A stretch of DNA of 64,000 bases, taken from positions 124,001 through 188,000 of the forward strand of contig NZ_QKYW01000004.1 in the NCBI RefSeq assembly GCF_003253735.1, in the 5' to 3' direction. The notes under the pieces were generated by a model. It did no database searches. It was not told where the DNA came from and was given only the letters and a program-made list of their open reading frames with translations. This document shows positions 31,567-40,177 of this stretch, piece by piece; the stretch's first letter is position 1, and every line of letters begins with the position of its first letter. The DNA is from Pseudomonas sp. URMO17WK12:I2 (lineage in GTDB: Bacteria > Pseudomonadota > Gammaproteobacteria > Pseudomonadales > Pseudomonadaceae). Made by a program: the position numbers and the translations under genes.

Positions 31567-32457
31567 TCACACCTCCGCTCGACTGAAAACTTCATCATAG
31601 GTGGGTTCGGCCAGGCATTGCAGCAGCCAGTCCAGGGCGGGCTGGCGCTGGGCGCGGCGCAGAATCGCCACCAGCTCGCGGTGGAAGGTCAGCTCGCCCA
31701 GTTCCAGCACGCGCAGCGTCTGCGGCCGCTGGCACCACAGGCCGGCGCGGGGGATCAGCGACACGCCCAGGCCGCACTCGACCATGCGCACGATGGCTTC
31801 CAGTTCATCCAGTTCCAACGCCTCGTGGGGCGTCAGCCGTTGTTCGCGCAAGAAGCGCTCGACCTGACGGCCGCCAAAAGAGCGCCGGTCGTAGCGCACG
31901 AAGGGCTGTTCGCGCAGCAGCTGCAGCGGGTCATCGCCGGTCATGCCGGGCGGTGCGATCAGCACGAAGGGCTCGCGGGCCAGTCCGATCTGCAGCAGCT
32001 CCTTGGGCACCTCGAACGGCGGGCGGATCAGCACCGCCAGGTCCAGCTCGCCGGCATCCACCTGGCCGAGCAGGTCGAGGGAAACGCCGGGCACCAGTTT
32101 CAACTCCACCCGCGCGGCCTGGGTACGAAAACGCACCAGGGCCTCGGGCAACAGCCCGGTCTGCACGCTGGCAATTGCACCGATCCTCAGCTCACCCTGC
32201 CATTCCTCGAGTGCAGTCGGCAGCGCCATCTGCGCATACAGGCCAAGCATCTGCTCGGCTAGCGGCAAGGCGTGGCGCCCGCCAGCGCTGAGTACCGCAC
32301 TGCGCCCACTGCGGTCGAACAGGCGTACACCGAGGCTTTGCTCAAGTACACGCATCTGCGCGCTGACAGCGGACTGGGTGAGGCCCACCCGCAGGCCGGC
32401 AGCAGCGAAAGTGCCGTAGCGGGCCACGGCGACGAAGGTTTTCAATTCGCGAAGCAT
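31567..32457 (-). CDS. LysR-family transcriptional regulator
   Basis: A 296-residue regulator. The N-terminal winged HTH (LKTFVAVARYGTFAAAGLRV, LTQSAVSAQMRVLEQSLGVR) is followed by the effector-binding domain from about residue 90. It is divergent from the VOC-domain gene; the 96-bp spacer contains an inverted repeat that could be its operator. It probably controls the VOC gene and itself; the ligand is unknown. Confidence 0.9.
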   Translation of the reverse strand: MLRELKTFVAVARYGTFAAAGLRVGLTQSAVSAQMRVLEQSLGVRLFDRSGRSAVLSAGGRHALPLAEQMLGLYAQMALPTALEEWQGELRIGAIASVQTGLLPEALVRFRTQAARVELKLVPGVSLDLLGQVDAGELDLAVLIRPPFEVPKELLQIGLAREPFVLIAPPGMTGDDPLQLLREQPFVRYDRRSFGGRQVERFLREQRLTPHEALELDELEAIVRMVECGLGVSLIPRAGLWCQRPQTLRVLELGELTFHRELVAILRRAQRQPALDWLLQCLAEPTYDEVFSRAEV

Positions 32458-32482
32458 TGATCGATTTCTTTTGAGCTGGACG

Positions 32483-32515
32483 GCAAGAATATTCGCTTTT
32501 AATCAAAATTCTTGC
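32483..32515. promoter_or_regulatory. Inverted repeat between the LysR and VOC genes
   Basis: GCAAGAAT (32483-32490) and ATTCTTGC (32508-32515), perfect 8-bp arms with a 17-bp A/T-rich spacer. It is a plausible LysR-type operator overlapping both promoters. Confidence 0.5.
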
Positions 32516-32553
32516 ATCTAGAATCGACCGATACCGACCTGAGGAGCGCTCAC

Positions 32554-32979
32554 ATGGCATTGTCCCCGTTTCACCTGGCCATTCCCGTCTACGACCTGGC
32601 CGCCGCCCGGCATTTCTATGGCGAGGTGTTCGGCTGCGCCGAAGGCCGCAGTAGCGATCACTGGGTGGACTTCGACTTCTTCGGCCACCAGTTGGTGATC
32701 CACGAAGCGCCGAAGATGCCGCACCAGGAGTCGGCCATCAGCAACCCGGTGGATGGCCATGACGTACCAGTGCCGCACTTTGGGGTGATTCTCGACTGGC
32801 CAACCTGGGAAGCCCTGGCGCAGCGTCTACAGGCGCGCGAAACGGCGTTCGTGATCGAGCCTTACATCCGCTTCAAGGGCCAGGTCGGTGAGCAGGCCAC
32901 CATGTTCCTCCTCGACCCCTGCGGCAACGCCCTGGAGTTCAAGGCGTTCAAGGACATGAGCCAGCTGTTCGCCAAATAG
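32554..32979 (+). CDS. VOC family (glyoxalase-fold) protein
   Basis: A 141-residue vicinal-oxygen-chelate protein. Family signs are [19 protein letters not shown] at the N terminus, where the metal-ligand His is present, and [14 protein letters not shown] at the C terminus with the second-half Glu. GAGGAG precedes the ATG. It could be a dioxygenase, isomerase or resistance-type binding protein; no substrate evidence is available. Confidence 0.85.
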   Translation: MALSPFHLAIPVYDLAAARHFYGEVFGCAEGRSSDHWVDFDFFGHQLVIHEAPKMPHQESAISNPVDGHDVPVPHFGVILDWPTWEALAQRLQARETAFVIEPYIRFKGQVGEQATMFLLDPCGNALEFKAFKDMSQLFAK

Positions 32980-32989
32980 ATTGGGAGTC

Positions 32990-33062
32990 GATGGGTTTCA
33001 CCTACGCGGCCCGACCCATCCTGCGGATCTGCGCGGACCCCGTAGGATGGGTGAAACCCATC
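32990..33062. repeat. Inverted pair of the GTAGGATGGGT repeat family
   Basis: GATGGGTTTCACC with the ACGCGGCCCGACCCATCC extension (32990-33022) and CGTAGGATGGGTGAAACCC (33041-33059), opposite orientations. It lies 34 bp from the end of the RAYT gene at 33096. Related copies are at 33668 and 48827. Confidence 0.75.
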
Positions 33063-33095
33063 AATGCAACCCGCGGTAATCCGTATCCCCCGCAA

Positions 33096-33623
33096 TTACT
33101 CCCCCGCCGCCATATCCACCTCCTCCGCCCACCCCCAATCTTGCGGATACACGCCACGCTGCACATACGCGTGAAACGACGAATGCGGCCAATCACGCAC
33201 CCGCTCCACCAACCCATGCTTGACCGGATTGTGATGGATGTAATCCATATGCCGCCGCCAATCCTCCTCATCCCGGATAGCGTGTTCCCAGAATCGACGT
33301 TGCCAGACGCCACGTTCACCTTTCTCGATCTGGCTTTGGCGCAAATCCGCAGGGAGCGGAATCTGTCGGGAGAACTCACCCTTGATCCGTCGCAGCCGAT
33401 TGGAGAAATCACTGTCGCCTTCAGGTAGGCGCATCAATAAGTGGCAGTGCTCCGGCAGCACCACCCAGGCCTGTAGTGCGAAGGGCGCGCGTTGCTGTTC
33501 CTGGTGGATGCTCTGGCGCAGAGCGTCGATATGGGAGACCAGCCAACCCTGACGACGATCGGCGAGAACCAAAGTGAAGAAGTAGATGCCACTTGCGCGG
33601 TAGTGACGACGGTAGTTGGTCAT
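33096..33623 (-). CDS. REP-associated tyrosine transposase (RAYT), IS200-like
   Basis: A 175-residue protein of the Y1-transposase/RAYT family. It has RASGIYFFTLVLADRR at the N terminus, the HUH-type metal motif as HCH in LPEHCHLLMRLPEG, and RFWEHAIRDEEDW with YIHHNPVKHGLV after it. The catalytic Tyr is expected in the YIHHNP region. Start MTNYRRHYR is the family start. It is bracketed by the GTAGGATGGGT palindromic repeats, its probable substrates. No inverted terminal repeats of a conventional IS are seen. Confidence 0.88.
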   Translation of the reverse strand: MTNYRRHYRASGIYFFTLVLADRRQGWLVSHIDALRQSIHQEQQRAPFALQAWVVLPEHCHLLMRLPEGDSDFSNRLRRIKGEFSRQIPLPADLRQSQIEKGERGVWQRRFWEHAIRDEEDWRRHMDYIHHNPVKHGLVERVRDWPHSSFHAYVQRGVYPQDWGWAEEVDMAAGE

Positions 33624-33667
33624 CAACGTTCCCTTCCTTGGGGCGTTTTGGGTGCAGTGATGGAGCT

Positions 33668-33690
33668 GATGGGTTTCACCCATCCTACGA
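33668..33690. repeat. GTAGGATGGGT-family palindromic repeat upstream of the RAYT gene
   Basis: GATGGGTTTCACCCATCCTA, 45 bp upstream of the RAYT start; it matches the units at 33041-33062 and 48869-48890. Confidence 0.75.
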
Positions 33691-33700
33691 GCTGCCAGAT

Positions 33701-33731
33701 AAAAAATGGGACCCGATGGGTCCCATTTTTT
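33701..33731. terminator. Bidirectional terminator next to the SCO1 gene
   Basis: AAAAAATGGGACCC, GA, TGGGTCCCATTTTTT. A strong hairpin; the last bases overlap the SCO1 stop codon at 33730. Confidence 0.85.
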
Positions 33732-34359
33732 ATTCGCTGCCGACCAGCCCCGGTAGCTGCGCCGCCAGTTTGTCGATATTGATCGGCGCGCGGATAAAGC
33801 CGCGCTGGGTGCCGTCCGGACCGATGATGGCGAGGTTGCCGCTGTGGTCGACGGTGTAATTTTCCTTGCTGGTATCGGCCGGAATGTAGGGAATGCTCAC
33901 CGCGTTGGAGAGTGCCTGGATGGTGTCCGGCTCGCCGGTCAGGCCCATGAAGCCGGCGTTGAAGTAGCCCAGGTACTTCTTCATCTGCTCCGGTGTGTCG
34001 CGGGCCGGGTCGACGCTCACCAGCACGATGCGCAGGTTGTTCCAAGCCTGCTCCGGGATCTGCGTGCGCAGTTGGCGCAGCTGCGCCAGGGTCGCCGGGC
34101 AGATGTCCGGGCAGAAGGTGTAGCCGAAGAACAGCAGGCTCCACTGATCCTTGAGCTGGCCGGTGGAAAAGCTCTGGCCGTCCTGGTCGAGGAAATCCAG
34201 GGCGGGAACCTGGCGCTGCTGGGGCAGCATGACGATGCCGGCGTCGAGCAGCGCCGCGGCGTCGTTGGACTTGCCGCGCAGTGCCTGGCTGGCGATCAGG
34301 CCGAGCGCCAGGGCAACGGCAGCGATAAGGGCGAATACGATGAGGTGCTTGCGAGTCAT
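33730..34359 (-). CDS. SCO1/SenC family copper chaperone
   Basis: A 209-residue membrane-anchored thioredoxin-fold protein with one helix (LIVFALIAAVALALGLIA) and a periplasmic domain. The copper ligands are CxxxC in TFCPDICPATL and the distal His in YTVDHSGNLA. SCO proteins deliver copper to the CuA site of cytochrome c oxidase. The start MTRKHL was chosen because upstream in-frame codons lack hydrophobic or family features. No cox genes are nearby. Confidence 0.9.
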   Translation of the reverse strand: MTRKHLIVFALIAAVALALGLIASQALRGKSNDAAALLDAGIVMLPQQRQVPALDFLDQDGQSFSTGQLKDQWSLLFFGYTFCPDICPATLAQLRQLRTQIPEQAWNNLRIVLVSVDPARDTPEQMKKYLGYFNAGFMGLTGEPDTIQALSNAVSIPYIPADTSKENYTVDHSGNLAIIGPDGTQRGFIRAPINIDKLAAQLPGLVGSE

Positions 34360-34554
34360 GGCGGCCACGCTGGTCAGGGTGAAGGGTATCGCCCTGGATG
34401 ACCCGACGCCCCGGCTTCGCGGGGAAGCTGTGCCTGGGGGCGGCACAGGGATCGGCCATCTGGCGATGCGCAGCGGGAAAAGGTACCAGATACGCGGCGC
34501 CAGGTGGCCGTTTACGCCTGCGGCGGGCTGTCACGCGCCGACCGCAGGCCTGCC

Positions 34555-36084
34555 TCAGGCCGTCGCGCGGCGCATGCTCAGCGCACGGCCCTCGAGCCGG
34601 CGGGTCAGGCCATGGCGTTCGATCAGCAGCGCACCACCCTGCTGCTCGGCGGCACGGCCCCAGTCATCGAGCAGCTCCATGCAGGCATGGTCGACATAGC
34701 TGAGGTTGTCGAGCGGCACATGCAGGCGGGTGGTCGGCGCAATGCCTTCCAGCACGCTGGCCAGGTGCGGCACCTTGAGGAAGGTCGCCGAGCCGGTCAG
34801 GCGCAGCTCCGCTTCGTCGGGGCCGATCTCGCTGAGGCTGACCTTCAGGCGCGAGGCCTTGCCGGCCAGCTTGACCAGGGTCAGGGCGAAACCGATCAGT
34901 ACGCCGGTCAGCAGGTCGACGGCGACGATGCCCAGGGCGGTAGCCGCGTAGATGAACACCGGGGCGCGGCCATAGCGGCCCAGGCTGCGGATGGCCTTGA
35001 TGTCGACCAGCTTGAAGCCGGTGTAGACCAGCACGCCACCCAGGCAGGCGACCGGGATGCTCTGCAGCACAGCCGGCAGCAGCATGACGAAGGCCAGCAG
35101 CCAGGCACCGTGGAAGATGGTCGACAGGCGGGTGCGGGCGCCGGCCTGGACGTTGGCCGAGCTGCGCACGATCACCCCGGTCATCGGCAGCGCACCGAGC
35201 ACGCCACAGAGCATGTTGCCGATACCCTGCGCGGACAGCTCACGATCCAGGTTGGAGCGCGGGCCGTTGTGCATGCGATCCACCGCCGCCGCGGACAGCA
35301 GGGTTTCGGCGCTGGCGATAAAGGCCACCACCACCGCCGCCAGGATGATCTGCGGGTTGGCCAGGTTGAACAGGTCCGCCGGTTGTATCCAGTCGATGGC
35401 ATCGCTCAGGTTTGCCGGTACCTCGACCCGCGCCACACCCAGGCCCAGCCACAGGCTGATCAGGGTCATCAGCGTCACGCCGATCAGCGCGCCGGGCAGA
35501 AAGCGCAGGCCCTGGGGGCGCAGCTTGTCCCACAGGAACATGCAGCTGATGGTGCCGAAACCCAGCAACGCCGCCGCCAGGGCACTACCGCCACCGAGGC
35601 CGGGGATGGCCCGGCGCAGGGTGTCGGGGAACGCCAGCAGGTTGTCCAGGCCGGACGCCTGGGGCTTGACGTCGAACATCACGTGAAACTGCGAAAGCAC
35701 GATGAGGATGCCGATACCGGCGAGCATGCCGTACACCACCGCCGGTGCGGTGACGCGGAACCAGCAGCCCAGGCGCAGGCGCCCGGCAACCAGTTGCAGC
35801 AGGCCGGCGAGCAGCAGGATCGGCCCGAGCATGGCGATGCCATGGGTGCGTACCAGTTCGAACACCAGTACCGCCAGGCCGGCAGCCGGGCCGCTGACCT
35901 GCAAGGGCGAGCCGGCCAGCCAGCCGACCACCAGGCCACCGATGATACCGGTGATCAGGCCCTTGGCCGGCGGCATGCCGGAAGCGATGGCGATCCCCAT
36001 GCACAGTGGCAGGGCGACGAGAAATACCACGATGGATGCCAATGCATCCCGGGGTAGAGCGGCTTTGAATGAAGCGAGGGTCAT
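34555..36084 (-). CDS. SulP family anion transporter with STAS domain
   Basis: A 509-residue inner-membrane transporter. It has about 12 helices (for example SIVVFLVALPLCMGIAIAS, VSGPAAGLAVLVFELV), then a C-terminal STAS domain from about residue 410 (LTGSATFLKVPHLASVL, DNLSYVDHACMELLDDW). SulP carriers move sulfate or bicarbonate. The adjacent beta-carbonic anhydrase gene 200 bp upstream on the same strand favours bicarbonate, by genomic association only. Confidence 0.88.
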   Translation of the reverse strand: MTLASFKAALPRDALASIVVFLVALPLCMGIAIASGMPPAKGLITGIIGGLVVGWLAGSPLQVSGPAAGLAVLVFELVRTHGIAMLGPILLLAGLLQLVAGRLRLGCWFRVTAPAVVYGMLAGIGILIVLSQFHVMFDVKPQASGLDNLLAFPDTLRRAIPGLGGGSALAAALLGFGTISCMFLWDKLRPQGLRFLPGALIGVTLMTLISLWLGLGVARVEVPANLSDAIDWIQPADLFNLANPQIILAAVVVAFIASAETLLSAAAVDRMHNGPRSNLDRELSAQGIGNMLCGVLGALPMTGVIVRSSANVQAGARTRLSTIFHGAWLLAFVMLLPAVLQSIPVACLGGVLVYTGFKLVDIKAIRSLGRYGRAPVFIYAATALGIVAVDLLTGVLIGFALTLVKLAGKASRLKVSLSEIGPDEAELRLTGSATFLKVPHLASVLEGIAPTTRLHVPLDNLSYVDHACMELLDDWGRAAEQQGGALLIERHGLTRRLEGRALSMRRATA

Positions 36085-36283
36085 GGTGCGGTCTCCTGCA
36101 GATCCAGCGCACGAAAAGTCATGACGATGAGCGAGGGCTCACCATCAGCAGGTGTAAGGCAGTCAAAACCCAAGAGGCTTGTTGCAGGGCAAGCCAGCAA
36201 CAAGCCCGAAAACGGCTGTCGATTGTGGGCGGTTAATCCGCGGGTCGATTCATGGCCACCGGGTGACGTCCTGTCGTAAGTGT

Positions 36284-37015
36284 TCACGAGGCCAGGTAGC
36301 GGGCTCGCGGGCTGGCGCTAGGGGTGGTTTCGCCATCGAGGGGCAGGAACTCGCCACGCTCGGCGTCGTACGCCTTGATGGTGCAGTTCTCGATGTCGTA
36401 GACCCAGCCATGAATGAACAGCTGACCGCTGGCCAGCCGTGCCGCTACCGATGGGTGAGTGCGCAGGTGATCGAGTTGCGCTACCACGTTCTCTTCGGTC
36501 AGTACGCCCAGGGTGGAGTGATCGGCGCAGCCACAGTTATCGGCCACCACGGTCTTGGCCACTTCGGCGTGGCGCAGCCAGGCCTTGACCGTCGGCATGC
36601 GCTCGATGCTCTGTGGGTTGAGCACCGCCTTCATGGCGCCACAGTCGGAATGGCCACAGATGATGATGTGCTGCACGCCCAGGCCCATCACCGCATATTC
36701 GATGGCGGTGGAAACGCCGCCGTTCATCTGGCCATAGGGCGGCACCACGTTGCCGACGTTACGGGTCACGAACAGCGAGCCGGGGTCACTCTGGGTGATC
36801 AATTCGGGAACGATGCGCGAATCCGCGCAGGTGATGAACATGGCCTGCGGGCTTTGCTGGCGGGCCAGTTTGCTGAACAGCTCGCGCTGCTCGGGGAAGA
36901 CATCGTTGCGAAAACGCTGAAAGCCATCAAGCAGGGTCTGCAGGGCCTCGTCTGCACGCTGCTTGCCGGCTGCGGTGGGTGTGGCGGATCGAATGGAACG
37001 GATGCGCTCGCTCAT
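36284..37015 (-). CDS. Beta-class carbonic anhydrase (copy 1)
   Basis: A 243-residue zinc enzyme that interconverts CO2 and bicarbonate. Zinc ligands and the Asp-Arg dyad are in ITCADSRIVPE, and the His and Cys in CGHSDCGAMKAV. The N-terminal tail before DGFQRFRNDVFPE is variable. It lies upstream of the SulP gene and probably forms a bicarbonate-uptake pair with it. The copy at 49003-49728 is nearly identical through the core. Confidence 0.93.
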   Translation of the reverse strand: MSERIRSIRSATPTAAGKQRADEALQTLLDGFQRFRNDVFPEQRELFSKLARQQSPQAMFITCADSRIVPELITQSDPGSLFVTRNVGNVVPPYGQMNGGVSTAIEYAVMGLGVQHIIICGHSDCGAMKAVLNPQSIERMPTVKAWLRHAEVAKTVVADNCGCADHSTLGVLTEENVVAQLDHLRTHPSVAARLASGQLFIHGWVYDIENCTIKAYDAERGEFLPLDGETTPSASPRARYLAS

Positions 37016-37050
37016 GGTGCCTCCTGGTTTTCAGTCGTGATATTGACTTG

Positions 37051-37065
37051 CCATCTAGTGGCAGT
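37051..37065. other. Small palindrome in the 366-bp gap between carbonic anhydrase and pgi
   Basis: TGCCATCTAGTGGCA, 36-50 bp upstream of the carbonic anhydrase start; possibly an operator or leader hairpin. The gap (37016-37381) also contains A/T-rich promoter-like sequence around 37100-37130 and the long hairpin at 37331. Confidence 0.35.
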
Positions 37066-37330
37066 TTGCTTCGTGACTATCTGGTCACATCGCAGACGAA
37101 CTTAACCATAAAGGCTTAAACCAACCTTAATCGCAAGAAATGCGGCAGATATCGATAGCGTATTTGTAACTGCATGCCACGCTGGCCAGATCGGGAAACC
37201 CAGCAAGCAACCGCTCTAGAACGGGCGTTATAACGACCCATCTAAAAACGCACAGATGTCCTGCGTGTTACAGCGCGGTGCCGTTCATCAGCAAGCAGGC
37301 ACGCGGCAATAGTCATCAGCCGGGAGGATC

Positions 37331-37362
37331 GGCAGCTCGCACACGCCTGTGTGCGAGCTGCC
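37331..37362 (-). terminator. Perfect 14-bp stem-loop after pgi
   Basis: GGCAGCTCGCACAC, loop GCCT, GTGTGCGAGCTGCC. It starts 19 bp after the pgi stop on the minus strand. There is no T tract, so it may act as a 3'-end stabiliser or a weak terminator. Confidence 0.55.
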
Positions 37363-37381
37363 TGGGGGTGCCTTGCAGCGG

Positions 37382-39046
37382 TCAGCCGCGGTGACGGCCG
37401 CGGAAGAAGTCGATCAGGCCCTGGGTGGAGCCGTCCTCGGCGGCGACTTCGTCGCTGCCGACCATGCGCGAGTAGACGCCCTTGCCCAGCTCCTTGCCGA
37501 GTTCGACGCCCCACTGGTCGAAGGCGTTGTTGCCCCAGATGACGCTCTGCACGAACACCTTGTGCTCGTACATGGCGATCAATGCGCCGAGGCGGCGGGG
37601 GCTGACGCGCTCCATCACCAGGGTATTGCTCGGCCGGTTGCCGGGAATCACCTTGTGCGGTGCCAGGCGCTGCACGTCGTCTTCGCTCATGCCCTTGGCA
37701 CGCAGTTCGGCCTCGGCCTCCTCGCGGGACTTGCCGAGCATCAGCGCCTGGCTCTGCGACAGGCAGTTGGCGTACAGCCACTGGTGGTGGTCGGCAACCG
37801 GGTTGTAGCTGCTCACCGGGACGATGAAATCCGCCGGGATCAGCTGGGTGCCCTGGTGCAGCAACTGGTGGTAGGCGTGCTGGCCGTTACAGCCCACACC
37901 GCCCCAGATCACCGGCCCGGTGGCGACGCTGACCGGCTGGCCATCGCCACGCACGCTCTTGCCGTTGGACTCCATGTCCAGCTGCTGCAGGTGCTTGGTG
38001 ATGTTACGCAGGTAGTGGTCGTACGGCAGGATGGCGTGGCTCTGGGCATTCCAGAAGTTGCCGTACCACACCCCGAGCAGGGCCAGCAGCACCGGCATGT
38101 TCTCCTCGAACGGCGCGGTCTTGAAGTGCTCGTCCATGCGGTAGGCGCCAGACAGCAGCTCCTTGAAGTTGGACATGCCGATGGACAGCGCAATCGGCAG
38201 GCCGATGGCCGACCACAGCGAATAGCGGCCGCCCACCCAGTCCCACATCGGGAAGATGTTTTCCTCGCGGATACCGAAGCTCACTGCCGCCTCGCGGTTG
38301 CTCGACACGGCGATGAAGTGGCGGTACAGCTCGGCCTCCGAACCGCCCTGGGCCAGGTACCAGCCACGCGCCGCCTGGGCGTTCTTGAGGGTTTCCAGGG
38401 TGCCGAAGGACTTCGACGAGACGATGAACAGGGTGGTCTCGGCGCGCAGCTTGGCGACCAGTTCGTGGAATTCGCTGCCGTCGATATTGGCCAGGTAGTG
38501 GCAACGCACGCCGCGCTGGGCGAACGGCAGCAGCGCCTCGGAGACCAGTTGCGGGCCGAGGAAGGAGCCGCCGATGCCGATGTTCACCACGTCGGTGATC
38601 GGCTTTTCGGTATAGCCGCGCCACAGGCCATTGTGGATGCGCCCGACCAGCTCGGTCATCTGCTGCAGCACGCGCTGCACCTCGGGGATGATGTCGACGC
38701 CGTCGACCTCCACCTTGTCGCCCAGCGGGCGGCGCAGTGCGGTGTGCAGGGCCGGGCGCTGCTCGGTGTTGTTGAGCAGCTCGCCGTCGAACAGCGCGCG
38801 GATGCCCTTCTCCAGCCCCACTTCACGGGCCAGGTTGACCAGCAGCTCGCGGGTCTCGGTGTTGATCAGGTTCTTCGAGTAATCCAGAAACAGCCCGCAG
38901 CCACTCAGGCTGAAGGTCTCGAAGCGCTTGGGGTCGGCGGCGAAGGCCTGGCGCATGCTGAAACTGGCGAGGCGCTCGCGGTGGGCAACCAGGGCCTGCC
39001 AGCTCGGCAGTTGGGTGACATCCAGCGATGAAGAAAGGTACGGCAT
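37382..39046 (-). CDS. pgi: Glucose-6-phosphate isomerase
   Basis: A 554-residue enzyme that interconverts fructose-6-P and glucose-6-P. PGI signatures include [51 protein letters not shown] and the C-terminal [15 protein letters not shown] with the catalytic Lys nearby. AAGGAG precedes ATG 39046. It sits 125 bp downstream of the fructokinase of the mannitol operon and on the same strand. In Pseudomonas lacking 6-phosphofructokinase, PGI feeds fructose-6-P into the Entner-Doudoroff route. Confidence 0.97.
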   Translation of the reverse strand: MPYLSSSLDVTQLPSWQALVAHRERLASFSMRQAFAADPKRFETFSLSGCGLFLDYSKNLINTETRELLVNLAREVGLEKGIRALFDGELLNNTEQRPALHTALRRPLGDKVEVDGVDIIPEVQRVLQQMTELVGRIHNGLWRGYTEKPITDVVNIGIGGSFLGPQLVSEALLPFAQRGVRCHYLANIDGSEFHELVAKLRAETTLFIVSSKSFGTLETLKNAQAARGWYLAQGGSEAELYRHFIAVSSNREAAVSFGIREENIFPMWDWVGGRYSLWSAIGLPIALSIGMSNFKELLSGAYRMDEHFKTAPFEENMPVLLALLGVWYGNFWNAQSHAILPYDHYLRNITKHLQQLDMESNGKSVRGDGQPVSVATGPVIWGGVGCNGQHAYHQLLHQGTQLIPADFIVPVSSYNPVADHHQWLYANCLSQSQALMLGKSREEAEAELRAKGMSEDDVQRLAPHKVIPGNRPSNTLVMERVSPRRLGALIAMYEHKVFVQSVIWGNNAFDQWGVELGKELGKGVYSRMVGSDEVAAEDGSTQGLIDFFRGRHRG

Positions 39047-39171
39047 GAAGACTCCTTGGTTCGGACCAGCCTCCTGGCCCTGCGAATTCGATTGCATGCC
39101 GTTGAATGCGCGGCGGTGGCAAATACTGCGTTGAAAATTGCCTGAAGCGCCTCCATCCCCTCAACGGCCTG

Positions 39172-40107
39172 TTATTGCACCAGCTCATGCCGATACGGCA
39201 GTTGCGGGCCAACCCGTGAACAGGTCAGCGCCGCCGCCTGCACGGCAAAATCGAGCATCGCAGCGAGCGCCTCGCGCGACAATGCCGCCAGCCCAGCCGG
39301 GCTGTCCAGGCCGTGCTGCACCAGGTAGGCGATGATCGCCGCCTGGAAGGTATCGCCGGCGCCCACGGTGTCACGGGTGACCACCTGGCGTGCCGGGACC
39401 GACCAGTGCCCGTGCTGCCGGCTGAACACGCTCCCCCCTTCGCTGCCGCGGGTCAGGAACACCACCTGGCAACGCAGGGCCAGCCAGCGCTCGATGCTCG
39501 TCGACGGGGGGACGCCGGGATACAGCAGCTCCAGGTCCTCCTCGCTGACCTTGATCAGATGCGCGTGGGCGGCAAAAGATTCAATTCGCTGCCGCCAGCG
39601 TTCGATATCGGGCGCCGGATTGAGGCGCACGTTGGGATCCAGGCTGATCAGCCGCCGCCCGCTCTCGCGTTCGACCAGCGCCAGCAGGGTGTCGCCAACC
39701 GGTGGCACCACCAGCGAATAGGAGCCCACATGCAGGCCGGTCACCTGCTCATCCAGCACCGGCAGGTGCTCGACCAGCAGCTGGCGATCGGCGCAGCCTT
39801 CGCCGCGGAACATGTACTGCGGCGAGCCCTGGGCATCCAGGGCGACCATGGCCATGGTGGTCGGCGCGTCACTGGCGACCAGGTAACGGTCGCTGACGCC
39901 CTCCTCACTCAGCACCTGGCGCAGGCGCTGGCCGAGGTAGTCGCTGGAAATACCGCCCAGCAGCGCCGACTCGACGCCCAATCGGCGCAAACCGACCGCC
40001 ACGTTGAAGGGCGAGCCGCCGGCCAGGGCCTTGAAATTCAGCTCGCTGCTGCGCTCGCCGGGGTTGCAGAAGAAATCGAACAGGGCTTCGCCGCATACCA
40101 GGTACAT
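39172..40107 (-). CDS. mtlZ: Fructokinase of the mannitol operon (PfkB family)
   Basis: A 311-residue ribokinase-family sugar kinase. The N-terminal motif is GGSPFNVAVGLRRLG and the C-terminal PfkB signature with catalytic Asp is DTVGAGDTFQAAIIAYL. It phosphorylates the fructose made by mannitol dehydrogenase. It is last gene of mtlEFGKDYZ, 70 bp after the xylulokinase gene. Confidence 0.9.
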   Translation of the reverse strand: MYLVCGEALFDFFCNPGERSSELNFKALAGGSPFNVAVGLRRLGVESALLGGISSDYLGQRLRQVLSEEGVSDRYLVASDAPTTMAMVALDAQGSPQYMFRGEGCADRQLLVEHLPVLDEQVTGLHVGSYSLVVPPVGDTLLALVERESGRRLISLDPNVRLNPAPDIERWRQRIESFAAHAHLIKVSEEDLELLYPGVPPSTSIERWLALRCQVVFLTRGSEGGSVFSRQHGHWSVPARQVVTRDTVGAGDTFQAAIIAYLVQHGLDSPAGLAALSREALAAMLDFAVQAAALTCSRVGPQLPYRHELVQ

Positions 40108-40177
40108 GGGATCTCCGCGTCACGGAACAGGCGCATTCGCGCTGGGAAAGGACCGGCGGCAGCGCCACCGGATCGGA

